Source: Parvularcula sp964219355 (GTDB lineage: Bacteria > Pseudomonadota > Alphaproteobacteria > Caulobacterales > Parvularculaceae). Taken from it: 64,000 nt of DNA. The notes beneath the pieces were generated by a model. That model saw only the letters and a program-made list of their open reading frames with translations, searched no databases and had not been told where the DNA came from. Where the stretch lies: NCBI GenBank assembly GCA_964219355.1, contig CAXPOZ010000005.1, positions 62,001 to 126,000 on the forward strand. The letters are read 5' to 3'. Shown here one piece after another: positions 18,271 to 26,733 of this stretch (position 1 is its first letter; each line of letters starts with the position of its first letter). The translations under genes and the position numbers were made by a program.

Positions 18271-19026
18271 TCAGCTCGCTTCCGCAAACTCTCGTTGCGG
18301 GTCGCCGAGAAGCCGCGAGATCGTGTGCTCGACTTCCCGCAGCGGCATGTCGATGATGTCGCCATCTGACGGGTCGCCGAGCGCCAGCGCGATGGCGTCC
18401 CAGCCCTCTGCGGCCTCGACATAGCGGGGCTGTCCCGGCTGGCTGCAGACATGGCCCGCAGCACTGAAACCGAAGACTTCGCGGGATTTGGCGAGCCGCA
18501 CCCACGACCAGCGCTCGCGGTGAAGATCGCCGTTCAAATAGAGGAACCAGCGCGGATCCTCGCGATCAGCCGGGATATCGAAGAAAACAGTGCGGTTCTC
18601 GCCCGCATTCGCAAAGACCACGACGCCGTCGGCATTCTCATAGAAAAGAGCCGGCGTTTTGATCGTCAGCGCCATTTCCTCGCCCTTGCCGGCTTTCAGA
18701 TCCGCCTTGGCGTGTTTGCGGGCCTCGGTCGCGGCGACATAAGCCTCGCGCAGGACAGTTCGGTTTACGACCCACGTCCCGAAGAGCAGCAGAGCTGTTG
18801 CAAAGAAGAAAACCCCGGTGACCTGGATCGTCGTCCAGATATCCCCTGCGGCATACGCAACCCCGATCACCAGCGGCGCGGCGAGCCCTGCGGCAGCAGC
18901 GACCGGCTGGTTGAACCCCAGAATATTGATACGAGTGAAGCGTTCAAAGCTATCCGCGAAAGCCGCCCGTTCCCGAAGACGTTCACGAATGGACGGCGGA
19001 AGCTCTATTTGTGCAACGGTCAGCAT
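18271..19026 (-). CDS. Hypothetical membrane protein upstream of pdhA
   Basis: The 251-residue product has two membrane helices (about 42-60, AAAAGLAAPLVIGVAYAAG, and 64-86, TTIQVTGVFFFATALLLFG). The cytosolic domain that follows is rich in charged residues and contains a beta-rich part. The N-terminal 40 residues are amphipathic. The family is not recognised. It sits 38 bp upstream of pdhA on the same strand and could share its transcript. Confidence 0.7.
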   Translation of the reverse strand: MLTVAQIELPPSIRERLRERAAFADSFERFTRINILGFNQPVAAAAGLAAPLVIGVAYAAGDIWTTIQVTGVFFFATALLLFGTWVVNRTVLREAYVAATEARKHAKADLKAGKGEEMALTIKTPALFYENADGVVVFANAGENRTVFFDIPADREDPRWFLYLNGDLHRERWSWVRLAKSREVFGFSAAGHVCSQPGQPRYVEAAEGWDAIALALGDPSDGDIIDMPLREVEHTISRLLGDPQREFAEAS

Positions 19027-19082
19027 GGTCCCTGGAATGCCCTCTCCACAACCATGAGGAGACTATCTCAGAACCAGTTGCA

Positions 19083-19128
19083 TTCAGGTAAACCTGAAAG
19101 GTTGCCCCGCGCAAAGTTTACGCGGGGC
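19083..19128 (-). terminator. Paired hairpins downstream of the 99-residue gene
   Basis: Two perfect inverted repeats lie in the 110-bp gap. TTCAGGT/ACCTGAA (19083-19098) has a 2-base loop, and GCCCCGCG/CGCGGGGC (19104-19128) has a 9-base loop. They follow the stop of the gene at 19137-19436 and lie just before the next start. A run of U is poor, so they may act as a weak terminator or as mRNA ends. Confidence 0.5.
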
Positions 19129-19136
19129 AGAAAGAC

Positions 19137-19436
19137 TTAGGCGGGGACGCCTTCAAAGGTCGACTGGCCAAAGGCGCCAAGCGTGACCGAACCGCCGAGA
19201 TTGTCACCGGCTTTGGTGGCCTCGAAGCTGAGCGTCATCGGCATCGGAGAGGAGATATCCACATCCCAGCTGGCGGAATCGCCATTGACTTTACCGTTCT
19301 TGATTTCAGCGCTTTCGCCGCTGCCTGCGATCATCGACCCGGTGAGGTCATCGCCAGACTGTTTCAACTCAAGCGTGCCCTGCTGGGCGCCCATTGGCGT
19401 TTGGATTGTGACGTTATATTTGCCGTCAAAGGACAT
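19137..19436 (-). CDS. Hypothetical small beta-rich protein
   Basis: The 99-residue protein has no signal peptide. It consists almost wholly of alternating beta-strand-like stretches (YNVTIQTPMG, GTLELKQSGDDLTGSM, PMTLSFEATKAGDNLGGSVT), suggesting a small beta-barrel or lipocalin-like fold. Family not recognised. It is flanked by lpdA upstream (104 bp away) and by a hairpin pair downstream, so it may be expressed on its own. Confidence 0.65.
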   Translation of the reverse strand: MSFDGKYNVTIQTPMGAQQGTLELKQSGDDLTGSMIAGSGESAEIKNGKVNGDSASWDVDISSPMPMTLSFEATKAGDNLGGSVTLGAFGQSTFEGVPA

Positions 19437-19539
19437 ATAGTTCTCCCAAAAGTTTTCTGGATTTATCCAGACAGTGTCTAGTATTGATGAATGTGGGTCT
19501 TGTCCAACCCCTGATTGCGGTTACCGATCACATTTCACA

Positions 19540-20961
19540 TCAGATATGCATGACTCGGCCATAAGCATCGAGAACGCTTTCGTGCATCATTTCGCTCAAG
19601 GTGGGGTGCGGGAAGATCGTGTGGAAGAGATCTTCCTCAGTTGCTTCCATGGTCCGGGCGATGCCGAAGCCCTGGATCAGCTCAGTGACCTCCGCCCCGA
19701 TCAGATGCGCGCCGAGTAGCTCGCCGGTTTTCTCATCAAAGATTGTCTTGATAAGCCCTTCGGGCTCGCCAAGCGCGATGGCCTTGCCGTTCCCCTGGAA
19801 GGGAAACTTGCCGACCTTGACCTTGTAGCCCGCCGCTTTTGCCTTGGTTTCGGTCAGCCCGACCGAGGCGACTTGCGGTGAACAATAGGTGCAGCCCGGA
19901 ATAAGTGAGGTGTCGAGCGGGTGGACATTGTTAAGCCCCGCGATCTTCTCGACACAGATGACCCCTTCATGACTGGCCTTATGCGCAAGCCATGGCGCGC
20001 CGACGACATCCCCGATGGCATAGACGCCCTTGACCCCTGTCGAGAGATATTCATCGACGACGATATGGCCGCGATCGACCTTCACACCAATATCCTCAAG
20101 GCCAAGATTCTCCGTATTCCCCACAATGCCGATGGCGAGGACGACACGGTCAAATTCCTGTTTCTCGGTCTTGCCGTCCTTCATCTTCAGATGGGCAGTG
20201 ACGGTATCTTTGCCTTTTTCAAGCTTTTCAACCTGTGCGCCGGTATGGATCTTCATTCCCTGCGACTGGAAAGCTTTGAGAGCAAAGGCGGAGATTTCCT
20301 CATCCTCGGCGGGCAGGATGCGGTCGATCATCTCAACGACCGTCGTCTCTGCGCCAAGCGCGTTATAGAAGCTCGCAAATTCGATCCCGATTGCGCCTGA
20401 CCCAATGACGAGAAGGCGTTTGGGGAACGTGTCAGGCACCATCGCCTCTTTAGCGGTCCAGATGAATTTGCCATCCGGCTCGAGCCCGGCCTGCGGGATC
20501 GTCCGTGCACGGGCACCGGTGGCGATGATCTTGTGATCGGCATGGACGGTCTGCGTCTTGCCATCCTTGTCCGTCACCGTCAGCGACGGCCCTTTGCCAT
20601 TCGCACCGGTGAATTTGGCAACGCCGTCAATCACGGTGACCTTGTGCTTCTTCATCAGATAGCCAATGCCGCCGGCGAGCTGTTTTGAAATCTTGCGCGA
20701 GCGCTGCACTACGGCATCGAGGTCAAAGCCGATGTTCTCCGCTTTCAGCCCAAAAGCCTCCGCATGCTTCATATTTGTGTAGACTTCGGCTGTCCGGAGA
20801 AGCGCCTTTGTCGGGATGCATCCCCAGTTGAGGCAGACCCCGCCCAGATGTTCGCGTTCGATGATAACCGTCTTCAGACCAAGCTGGCTGGCGCGGATTG
20901 CCGCCACATATCCGCCGGGCCCCGCCCCGATCACCGCAACGTCGAATTTCTGGTCTGCCAT
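19540..20961 (-). CDS. lpdA: Dihydrolipoyl dehydrogenase (E3)
   Basis: The 473-residue flavoprotein has the FAD-binding GAGPGGYVAAIRAS near residue 11 and the redox disulfide GGVCLNWGCIPTKALL (Cys around 43 and 48). It also has the NAD-binding IGSGAIGIEFASFY and the C-terminal active-site His in PHPTLSEMMHE. It reoxidises the lipoyl groups of E2 in 2-oxoacid dehydrogenase complexes. Position near pdhA and pdhC suggests it serves the pyruvate complex. The ATG at 20961 is chosen because the longer in-frame reading adds 15 unrelated residues. Upstream lies a strong terminator, so it likely has its own promoter. Confidence 0.95.
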   Translation of the reverse strand: MADQKFDVAVIGAGPGGYVAAIRASQLGLKTVIIEREHLGGVCLNWGCIPTKALLRTAEVYTNMKHAEAFGLKAENIGFDLDAVVQRSRKISKQLAGGIGYLMKKHKVTVIDGVAKFTGANGKGPSLTVTDKDGKTQTVHADHKIIATGARARTIPQAGLEPDGKFIWTAKEAMVPDTFPKRLLVIGSGAIGIEFASFYNALGAETTVVEMIDRILPAEDEEISAFALKAFQSQGMKIHTGAQVEKLEKGKDTVTAHLKMKDGKTEKQEFDRVVLAIGIVGNTENLGLEDIGVKVDRGHIVVDEYLSTGVKGVYAIGDVVGAPWLAHKASHEGVICVEKIAGLNNVHPLDTSLIPGCTYCSPQVASVGLTETKAKAAGYKVKVGKFPFQGNGKAIALGEPEGLIKTIFDEKTGELLGAHLIGAEVTELIQGFGIARTMEATEEDLFHTIFPHPTLSEMMHESVLDAYGRVMHI

Positions 20962-21014
20962 CTTTTCAATCTCCATCAACTGGGTGGGAACTACCGAAGT
21001 CTGCATATGAACGC

Positions 21015-21053
21015 AAAAAAGCCGAAGCCCGGCATGACAGCGAAGGCTTCGGC
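21015..21053 (-). terminator. Rho-independent terminator of the 21099-21662 lipoprotein gene
   Basis: Reading leftward: GCCGAAGCC (21053-21045), a 15-base loop, GGCTTCGGC (21029-21021), then six U (complement of the A run at 21015-21020). A perfect 9-bp stem followed by a U tract is a textbook intrinsic terminator. It separates the lipoprotein gene from lpdA. Confidence 0.8.
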
Positions 21054-21072
21054 CAAATTTTCACCTGATCAA

Positions 21073-21092
21073 CCTGACATCAAAATGTCAGG
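21073..21092 (-). terminator. Second hairpin after the lipoprotein gene
   Basis: CCTGACAT-CAAA-ATGTCAGG is a perfect 8-bp stem with a 4-base loop, 6 bases after the lipoprotein stop codon. It has no U tract and probably stabilises the mRNA end or assists the terminator at 21015-21053. Confidence 0.45.
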
Positions 21093-21098
21093 ATGAAA

Positions 21099-21662
21099 TC
21101 ATGCACCAGCAAGTTTGCTGAATTCCGGGTGCGTCACAACCTTGTTGAGCAGATTGCTGACAGTCGGCTGGAAAGCGTCGATCGTGTTCTGGCACGCATT
21201 GATCGCGCTGAAGCTGGTCTTGAAGCTGTAAGTCTCGGAAACTTCATATCCTTGCGGATAGGCCGCTGAAGTCACCTTCAGAGCGACATCCCAGGTACCA
21301 GTACCGATGGAGCTGAACTCAAGCTTAGTGATCTCGCCGTTGATGGCAGCCCCATCCGGTTTCACGAGACCCGCATTGAAAAGCTCTTCCTGCATCGCAT
21401 CACGAATATATTCGACTGGCGTCTGACCAGGAGCAACTTCGAGTGCGCCCATAGCGCGGCAGGTCGGCGACACATCGATGTCAGCAGCTGCGGAGAAATC
21501 CCCCATGCTGACTTTCGTCCCCTCAGGAACGGCCGTCTGTGCAGCCATGATGTTAGCGGTGGATGCCTTGTAAGGCCGTGACGATGTTGTCTCACATGCT
21601 GCAAGCGCCATCGTCGTGAGGCCGAGAACGGCCGCAATTCTGAATTTATTCCAAGTGGTCAT
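21099..21662 (-). CDS. Hypothetical lipoprotein
   Basis: The 187-residue protein starts at the ATG at 21662. It has a lipoprotein signal (FRIAAVLGLTTMALAAC, lipidated Cys near 22). The mature part has a cysteine in SPTCRAMGAL and another in INACQNTIDAF, likely bridged, and mixed beta and helical segments. It should be a periplasm-facing lipoprotein of unrecognised family. It is a single-gene unit: divergent promoter region toward the M28 fusion gene at 21798, own terminator downstream. Confidence 0.75.
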   Translation of the reverse strand: MTTWNKFRIAAVLGLTTMALAACETTSSRPYKASTANIMAAQTAVPEGTKVSMGDFSAAADIDVSPTCRAMGALEVAPGQTPVEYIRDAMQEELFNAGLVKPDGAAINGEITKLEFSSIGTGTWDVALKVTSAAYPQGYEVSETYSFKTSFSAINACQNTIDAFQPTVSNLLNKVVTHPEFSKLAGA

Positions 21663-21797
21663 GATATGCCCCTGATAATTAACCCTGAAATGCACCTATC
21701 ATATTTAAGTCCGGCCACAATATTTTCTTGCCCCCACACTCTATCTTGCGCGCCATGACTGTTGATGCGAGTTTTTCACTTAACAGATGGGGCCAAG

Positions 21798-23246
21798 ATG
21801 AATTTTGAACCGCTACTCGCCGCGCCGTGGCATATCCAGCTTCATGCCGTGGCTGCGCTGACCGCCCTTTTCCTCGGGATCATCCAGTTTGCAGCTCCTA
21901 AGGGGACGCTACCGCACAGGATCATCGGGCCGATCTGGGCGATCCTGATGACCATCGTCATTCTGACAGCGATCTTCATCATCAGGCCGCGTGCACCGGG
22001 GGAGCCCTTCCTCCAGCACTTCACCTTCATCCATTACATCTTCATTCCGGTGTCGACCTGGGGGCTGATCGGCGGGCTGTATCATGTCTTCAAGGGCGGA
22101 CCGAACATGAAGAAGCATGCAGGTCCCTTCTTCGGCCTTTTCCTTGGCGGGCTGATCATTGCCGGGTTCTTCACCTTCATGCCCGGACGGATCATGCATG
22201 ACGTGCTCTTCAACAAGAGCCAATCGGATAATCCGTATGCCTATCCTGCGCCCTATCTCTATTTTCTGCCCGGTGCGGAGCCGCCTGCGCGGGATGTCGC
22301 CCGGCCCGAACGGGCTGAAGTGGAAGCGGAGGATGCGACCCCTGCCCCTGATGGCGCGCGGCTGATGGCGGTCGTCACCGAGCTTTCCAGTGACGCCTAT
22401 GAAGGAAGGGCAACGAGCTCGGCAGGCAATTTGCTGGCTCGCCAGTTCATCATTCGCCAGTTTGAAGAGATAGGGCTTGCCCCCTTCGGCACGGAGGGGT
22501 TTTTGGATGCCTTCGAATGGCAGCGCAGCGTCACTGAAGATGGAGAAGTCAACAAAGGCGCCGGGAACAACATTCTCGGCCTGATCCCCGGAGAAGAAAC
22601 GGGCACGGACGGCCCCTATTTCGTGATCACGGCGCATTATGATCACTTAGGTACAGGTGCCAGTACTGACGGGAGTGACGTGCTTTATAATGGCGCGGAT
22701 GACAATGCCTCGGGCGTGGCGGTTGCGCTTGAGCTGGCCCGTTATTTTTCGGCCAACCCACCGAAGCATTCGGTTGTGATTGCCATTCTGGATGCGGAAG
22801 AACACGGGCTTCAGGGCGCACGGTCCCTCCTCGCTGATGAAGCAATCCCGCATCAGGATTTTGCGCTCAACCTCAATCTCGACATGGTTTCTCGAGCAGA
22901 TAAGGGCGAAATCTACGCCTCGGGCAGCTATCATTTCCCGGCCATGATCCCACTCATCGATGAGGTCGCGGCCAGCGCGCCGCTCAAGCTCCTCAAAGGA
23001 CATGACCGGCCCGAGGACGGGTATGATGACTGGACCTATCTCTCCGATCAGGGACCGTTCATCGCGAAAGGAATTCCAGCCCTTTATATCGGGGTCGAAG
23101 ACCATCCCGACTATCATCAGCCATCGGATACGGCAGACAAGATCAATCCCGAGACCTTCCTCAACTCAGCCCGGACGATCCTGATGCTCGCAAAAGCAAT
23201 GGATGAGCAGCTAGCAGAGATCACCTCTTCGGAAGAACAAGAATAA
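21798..23246 (+). CDS. Fusion of a DUF2306-like membrane domain with an M28 zinc peptidase
   Basis: The 482-residue protein begins with four membrane helices (about 14-33, 45-62, 78-97, 110-128), with histidines in WHIQLHAVAA, LPHRIIG and FIHYIF, resembling DUF2306. After a linker (140-185) comes a complete M28 aminopeptidase domain. Its metal and catalytic residues are H280 (TAHYDHLG), D302 (NGADDNASG), E334 and E335 (LDAEEHGL), D362 (LNLDMV) and H440 (PDYHQPSD). The peptidase should face the periplasm. The ATG at 21798 follows AGATGGGG; a longer in-frame reading starts with TTG at 21762. The joining of these two domains is unusual. Confidence 0.85.
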   Translation: MNFEPLLAAPWHIQLHAVAALTALFLGIIQFAAPKGTLPHRIIGPIWAILMTIVILTAIFIIRPRAPGEPFLQHFTFIHYIFIPVSTWGLIGGLYHVFKGGPNMKKHAGPFFGLFLGGLIIAGFFTFMPGRIMHDVLFNKSQSDNPYAYPAPYLYFLPGAEPPARDVARPERAEVEAEDATPAPDGARLMAVVTELSSDAYEGRATSSAGNLLARQFIIRQFEEIGLAPFGTEGFLDAFEWQRSVTEDGEVNKGAGNNILGLIPGEETGTDGPYFVITAHYDHLGTGASTDGSDVLYNGADDNASGVAVALELARYFSANPPKHSVVIAILDAEEHGLQGARSLLADEAIPHQDFALNLNLDMVSRADKGEIYASGSYHFPAMIPLIDEVAASAPLKLLKGHDRPEDGYDDWTYLSDQGPFIAKGIPALYIGVEDHPDYHQPSDTADKINPETFLNSARTILMLAKAMDEQLAEITSSEEQE

Positions 23247-23284
23247 TCGCAGACGGACCTGCGAACCGCGCCCGATCTCCGTCG

Positions 23285-24274
23285 TCAGTCAGCTGACCAT
23301 GTACGGACCATCTCGCGCACATAAAGCCCGGATTCCGTAAGATCCTCATCGCCCCAAGGACCGGTCGAGCTGGCACCTGGTTTCAGAAGAGAGGCGCCTT
23401 CATTTTTATCAGATAGCGACCAGTTTGCATGGCTGAGTTGATGCTCTTTCATGAAATCGCGCCATGCGGTGAGGTTTTCACCCGCCACGTCGCCGTCACC
23501 ATTGGCATCAACCGTTCCCCACTCCGTAACAAAAAGAGCGATGCCCGATTGCATGGCAAGGCGAGCCTTCTCCCGCAATTCCTCGCCATGCGAGCCGGCA
23601 TAAAAATGCAGGGTATAGGCTATATTCTCATAGCCCTTGATAGGCTTGGCCGCCGCCTTGTTGACATCCTGCGACCAGGTTTGGGTGCCGACAATGATCA
23701 GGTTATCAGGATCAACTTCGCGAATGGCGCTGACAACTTTCTCTGCATACGGTTTGATGACGGTCAGCCAGTCCGTATCGTTCAGGGGCTCGTTATAGAT
23801 CTCATAGATGATGTTCGGATGCTCACCGTACATTTTTGCGATCTCGGTGAAAAAGACCACTGCCGCGTCCGGGTGGTCTTCAGCGGAATGAGAGTGCCAG
23901 TCGACAATGACATAGAGCCCCTCATCAATCGCTGCATCTATCAGTGTTGTTGCGCGATCTATATTGCCCTGTGGGTCTGTCAGTATACCGCCCGAAGGCT
24001 CAACGCTTATAGCTGCCCGGATCAACGAGACATTCCAGTCTTTAGCAAGGAACTTCACAGCGTCATTGTTATAAAACCGCTCCTGTCCCCAACCAGTCGT
24101 AGACCAGAACCAGCTAACCCCCGCTAGAGAGACCGGACTTCCGCTCTCCTCAACGATCTGATGGCCTTTGACCGCCAATTGCCCATATCGCTCGACTGGC
24201 GTCTCACTATATGCGTTAGAAACACCTATCATCTGTAGGCTGATTAAGATCAGCGACACTATCCCGTAGCGCAT
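23285..24274 (-). CDS. Secreted endoglucanase-like GH5 glycosidase
   Basis: The 329-residue enzyme has a signal peptide (1-23, cleavage near NAYS) and a compact GH5 catalytic domain. Markers include HSHSAEDHPDAA (about 127-138), the acid/base in IYEIYNEPL (E162), YTLHFYAGSHG (about 220-230) and the nucleophile in LFVTEWGT (E251). This set is characteristic of GH5 subfamily 2 endo-beta-1,4-glucanases. No carbohydrate-binding module is attached. The gene lies downstream of pdhC with an 81-bp gap. Its codons and spacer are more A/T-rich than neighbouring pdh genes, which suggests insertion into the pdh locus. Confidence 0.88.
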   Translation of the reverse strand: MRYGIVSLILISLQMIGVSNAYSETPVERYGQLAVKGHQIVEESGSPVSLAGVSWFWSTTGWGQERFYNNDAVKFLAKDWNVSLIRAAISVEPSGGILTDPQGNIDRATTLIDAAIDEGLYVIVDWHSHSAEDHPDAAVVFFTEIAKMYGEHPNIIYEIYNEPLNDTDWLTVIKPYAEKVVSAIREVDPDNLIIVGTQTWSQDVNKAAAKPIKGYENIAYTLHFYAGSHGEELREKARLAMQSGIALFVTEWGTVDANGDGDVAGENLTAWRDFMKEHQLSHANWSLSDKNEGASLLKPGASSTGPWGDEDLTESGLYVREMVRTWSAD

Positions 24275-24355
24275 GATACTCGACCCCTAATTTATCCCAT
24301 TAGGAGAAGACTAGCATGTGTGCTACTTAAGATGGCAATAGTCTTTGAGCAGTAA

Positions 24356-25669
24356 TTACAGCAGCATCGCAGCTGGTTCTTCACAGAACCGCTTAAAGGC
24401 TGCGAGGAAACGTGCGCCTACAGCACCATCTACCACGCGGTGATCGCAAGTGAGTGTCACTGTCATCATGTGGCGCGCCACGATCTGTCCATCACGGACA
24501 ACCGCCCGCTCCTCACCTGCACCGACCGACATGATCGCGCCATGCGGCTGGTTCACGATCGAGGCGAAACTGGTGATCCCGAACATGCCGAGATTGGAGA
24601 CCGAGAATGTGCCGCCCTGATATTCCTCGGGCTTGAGCTTTTTGGAGCGCGCCCGGCCCGCAAGGTCACGGACCTCTTCCGAGATCTGCTTAAGGCCCTT
24701 GGTCTCTGCCTTCCAGATGATTGGCGTGATCAGCCCGCCATCAATCGCAACCGCCACACCGATATCGGCGTGGTGATGCTGGAGGATTGCTTCATCCGTA
24801 TAGGTCGCGTTGGCTTCCGGCACTTCCTTGAGGGCCATGGCCGATGCTTTGAGGACAAAGTCATTGACGGAAATCTTGAAGAAGCCGTCCTCGCCCTTGG
24901 CAGGCGACGCCGCATTGACGCGCTCACGAGCAGCGAGAAGCTGGGTCAGCTCGATGTCGACATTTAATGGGAAGTGCGGAACTTCCTGGTTGAAGCTCTG
25001 ATGCAGCCGCTTGGCGATGACCTTGCGCATGCCGTCATTCTTGACCGCCGTGTAGCTGTCAGCCGGGTAGAGACGTTCATCGACGCCTGCGACCGGCATA
25101 CCCGCCGGCGCTGCAGCGGTCGAGCCAGCTTTGCCGGTGCCATTCTCAATCGCGATCTGGACGTCCCGTTTGACGACGCGGCCTTTGGGGCCTGAGCCTT
25201 TGAGGAGTGAAAGGTCGATCCCCTCTGCTTTGGCGAGACGCTTGGCGACGGGAGATGCCAGTACGCGCCCACCGTTAGAAGGCGCAGGCGCAGCGGCGGG
25301 CGCTGCTGCCGTGGTAGCCTGAGCTGCGCCATTGGCGGCAGGGGCAGGCTTGTCTTCTTTTGCCGGAGCGGATGCGGGTGCCGCACCGCCCGAAAGGGCC
25401 GCTTCGTCGATATCGTCCGCGCTCTCCCCTTCTTCGAGGATGACGCCGATCGGCGCATTGACCTTCACGCCTTCGGTTCCCTCACTGACGAAAATCTTGC
25501 CGAGAATGCCTTCATCGACGGCCTCGACTTCCATTGTCGCCTTGTCGGTTTCGATCTCGGCAATGATGTCCCCGGAGGAGACAGTGTCGCCTTCCTTTTT
25601 CAGCCATTTGGCCAGCGTGCCTTCTTCCATGGTCGGCGACAGGGCGGGCATCAGAATCGGTGTTGGCAT
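24356..25669 (-). CDS. pdhC: Pyruvate dehydrogenase E2, dihydrolipoamide acetyltransferase
   Basis: The 437-residue protein has one N-terminal lipoyl domain (1-80, lipoylated Lys in EIETDKATMEVEA) and an Ala/Pro-rich linker. A peripheral subunit-binding domain (about 140-175, ASPVAKRLAKAEGIDLSLLK) and the C-terminal catalytic domain with the active-site motif DHRVVDGAVGARFL follow. It transfers the acetyl group from lipoate to CoA and forms the core of the complex. Its start is 11 bases downstream of the second DUF805 gene, so pdhB, two DUF805 genes and pdhC form one operon. Confidence 0.95.
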   Translation of the reverse strand: MPTPILMPALSPTMEEGTLAKWLKKEGDTVSSGDIIAEIETDKATMEVEAVDEGILGKIFVSEGTEGVKVNAPIGVILEEGESADDIDEAALSGGAAPASAPAKEDKPAPAANGAAQATTAAAPAAAPAPSNGGRVLASPVAKRLAKAEGIDLSLLKGSGPKGRVVKRDVQIAIENGTGKAGSTAAAPAGMPVAGVDERLYPADSYTAVKNDGMRKVIAKRLHQSFNQEVPHFPLNVDIELTQLLAARERVNAASPAKGEDGFFKISVNDFVLKASAMALKEVPEANATYTDEAILQHHHADIGVAVAIDGGLITPIIWKAETKGLKQISEEVRDLAGRARSKKLKPEEYQGGTFSVSNLGMFGITSFASIVNQPHGAIMSVGAGEERAVVRDGQIVARHMMTVTLTCDHRVVDGAVGARFLAAFKRFCEEPAAMLL

Positions 25670-25680
25670 GTCGAAATCTC

Positions 25681-26220
25681 CTATCGCGTCGCCGCAGCAC
25701 CCGGCTGCGGTCCGTAGTCATTAGCGTGGCCCTGTCCGGGCACCAGATGCAGCCATCCGAACTGCACCAGGAAAAAGATGCTGCCGAGCGATACACCGCC
25801 AAGCCCCATGGCTTCAACGGGTTTGATCGGATCGTCCGGCCGCGTTTCATTCAGCGCCTCAAGCGCCTTCATATAGGTATCGGTGTCGGTAATGGCTGAG
25901 AACGCACTCAGCCCCAGCATGCCCGCCGTCGAAGTCAGGTCGAGCATCAGGAACAAAAAGCTCACCAGCATGCCGCCAAGGAAGATCAGAACCCACCACC
26001 ATGGCCGGCCCATATCGTGAAAACGGCGAATGGGCACGGCAATGAAAACCGGCCAGAAGAGCGCAAGCTGAATAATTTCGACCGGCGCCTGATTGATCCC
26101 CTGATTGCGCAGGCCATTTGCCAAGAGCGCGGCAAAGCCGAAGATCAGCGTAATCGTCCACATGCCGCCATGGCCTGTACGGCCATCCATGGAAAGGAGA
26201 TATCGAAACACCGGGATCAA
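25681..26220 (-). CDS. DUF805 family membrane protein (second of two)
   Basis: The 179-residue protein has the DUF805 hallmarks: hydrophobic helices near 20-37, 50-62, 75-95 and 143-157, the central motif AVPIRRFHDMGRPWWW, and the C-terminal GQGHANDYGP. DUF805 proteins are small inner-membrane proteins without established function. Its start overlaps the stop of the preceding DUF805 gene (ATGA at 26217-26220), and pdhC follows after 11 bases, so it is translationally linked within the pdh operon. Confidence 0.82.
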   Translation of the reverse strand: MIPVFRYLLSMDGRTGHGGMWTITLIFGFAALLANGLRNQGINQAPVEIIQLALFWPVFIAVPIRRFHDMGRPWWWVLIFLGGMLVSFLFLMLDLTSTAGMLGLSAFSAITDTDTYMKALEALNETRPDDPIKPVEAMGLGGVSLGSIFFLVQFGWLHLVPGQGHANDYGPQPGAAATR

Positions 26221-26717
26221 TCCGCAAATCCCCGTCCATCCGCCAGCGGATCATTGCCATACTGGTTCTTGCCCTTCTGGCCTTTGACAAGACCAAAGAG
26301 CAGCATTTGGGAAATCTCTACCCCAATCACAAGCAGCGTGCCGATCCGCATATCCGCATTCCCGCCTTGCCGGGCCGCCTCAGCCACTGCTGCGAGCTGT
26401 TCCTCAACCGTCATGGCGGACATCGCTTCCATCCCGCCCAGGGCAGTGACCATCCCCTTATAGGCGATCAGACGTGCAAGGAACAAAAGGCCCAGAAAAC
26501 CGATCTGATATTTCCCCGTGATGCCCATGTCGTGAAACCGCCGTACCGGGACGGAAACATTCTTGGGCCAGAGGAAGAAAAGACCAATCAGGATCACCCC
26601 CGGCATGCCGAGGAGCGGCGCGACGATGAAGGTCAGGACCAGATAGGGCGCCAGAAAAGCAATCGTGTAGCCTTTCCGGGAAATTCTCCCTTTCGGATTG
26701 AAGAGGAAATCGAACAC
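26217..26717 (-). CDS. DUF805 family membrane protein (first of two)
   Basis: The product is 166 residues from the GTG at 26717. This start is chosen because FDFLFNPKGRISRKGY right after it is the usual DUF805 beginning, and longer readings run into pdhB. Membrane helices occur near 18-36, 40-55, 75-90 and 133-148. The family motif is SVPVRRFHDMGITGK and the end is GQKGKNQYGNDPL. It begins 16 bases after the pdhB stop. The pair with the next gene looks like an old tandem duplication, though the two are well diverged. Confidence 0.8.
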   Translation of the reverse strand: MFDFLFNPKGRISRKGYTIAFLAPYLVLTFIVAPLLGMPGVILIGLFFLWPKNVSVPVRRFHDMGITGKYQIGFLGLLFLARLIAYKGMVTALGGMEAMSAMTVEEQLAAVAEAARQGGNADMRIGTLLVIGVEISQMLLFGLVKGQKGKNQYGNDPLADGRGFAD

Positions 26718-26733
26718 GCCCGGTCCTTGCCTG

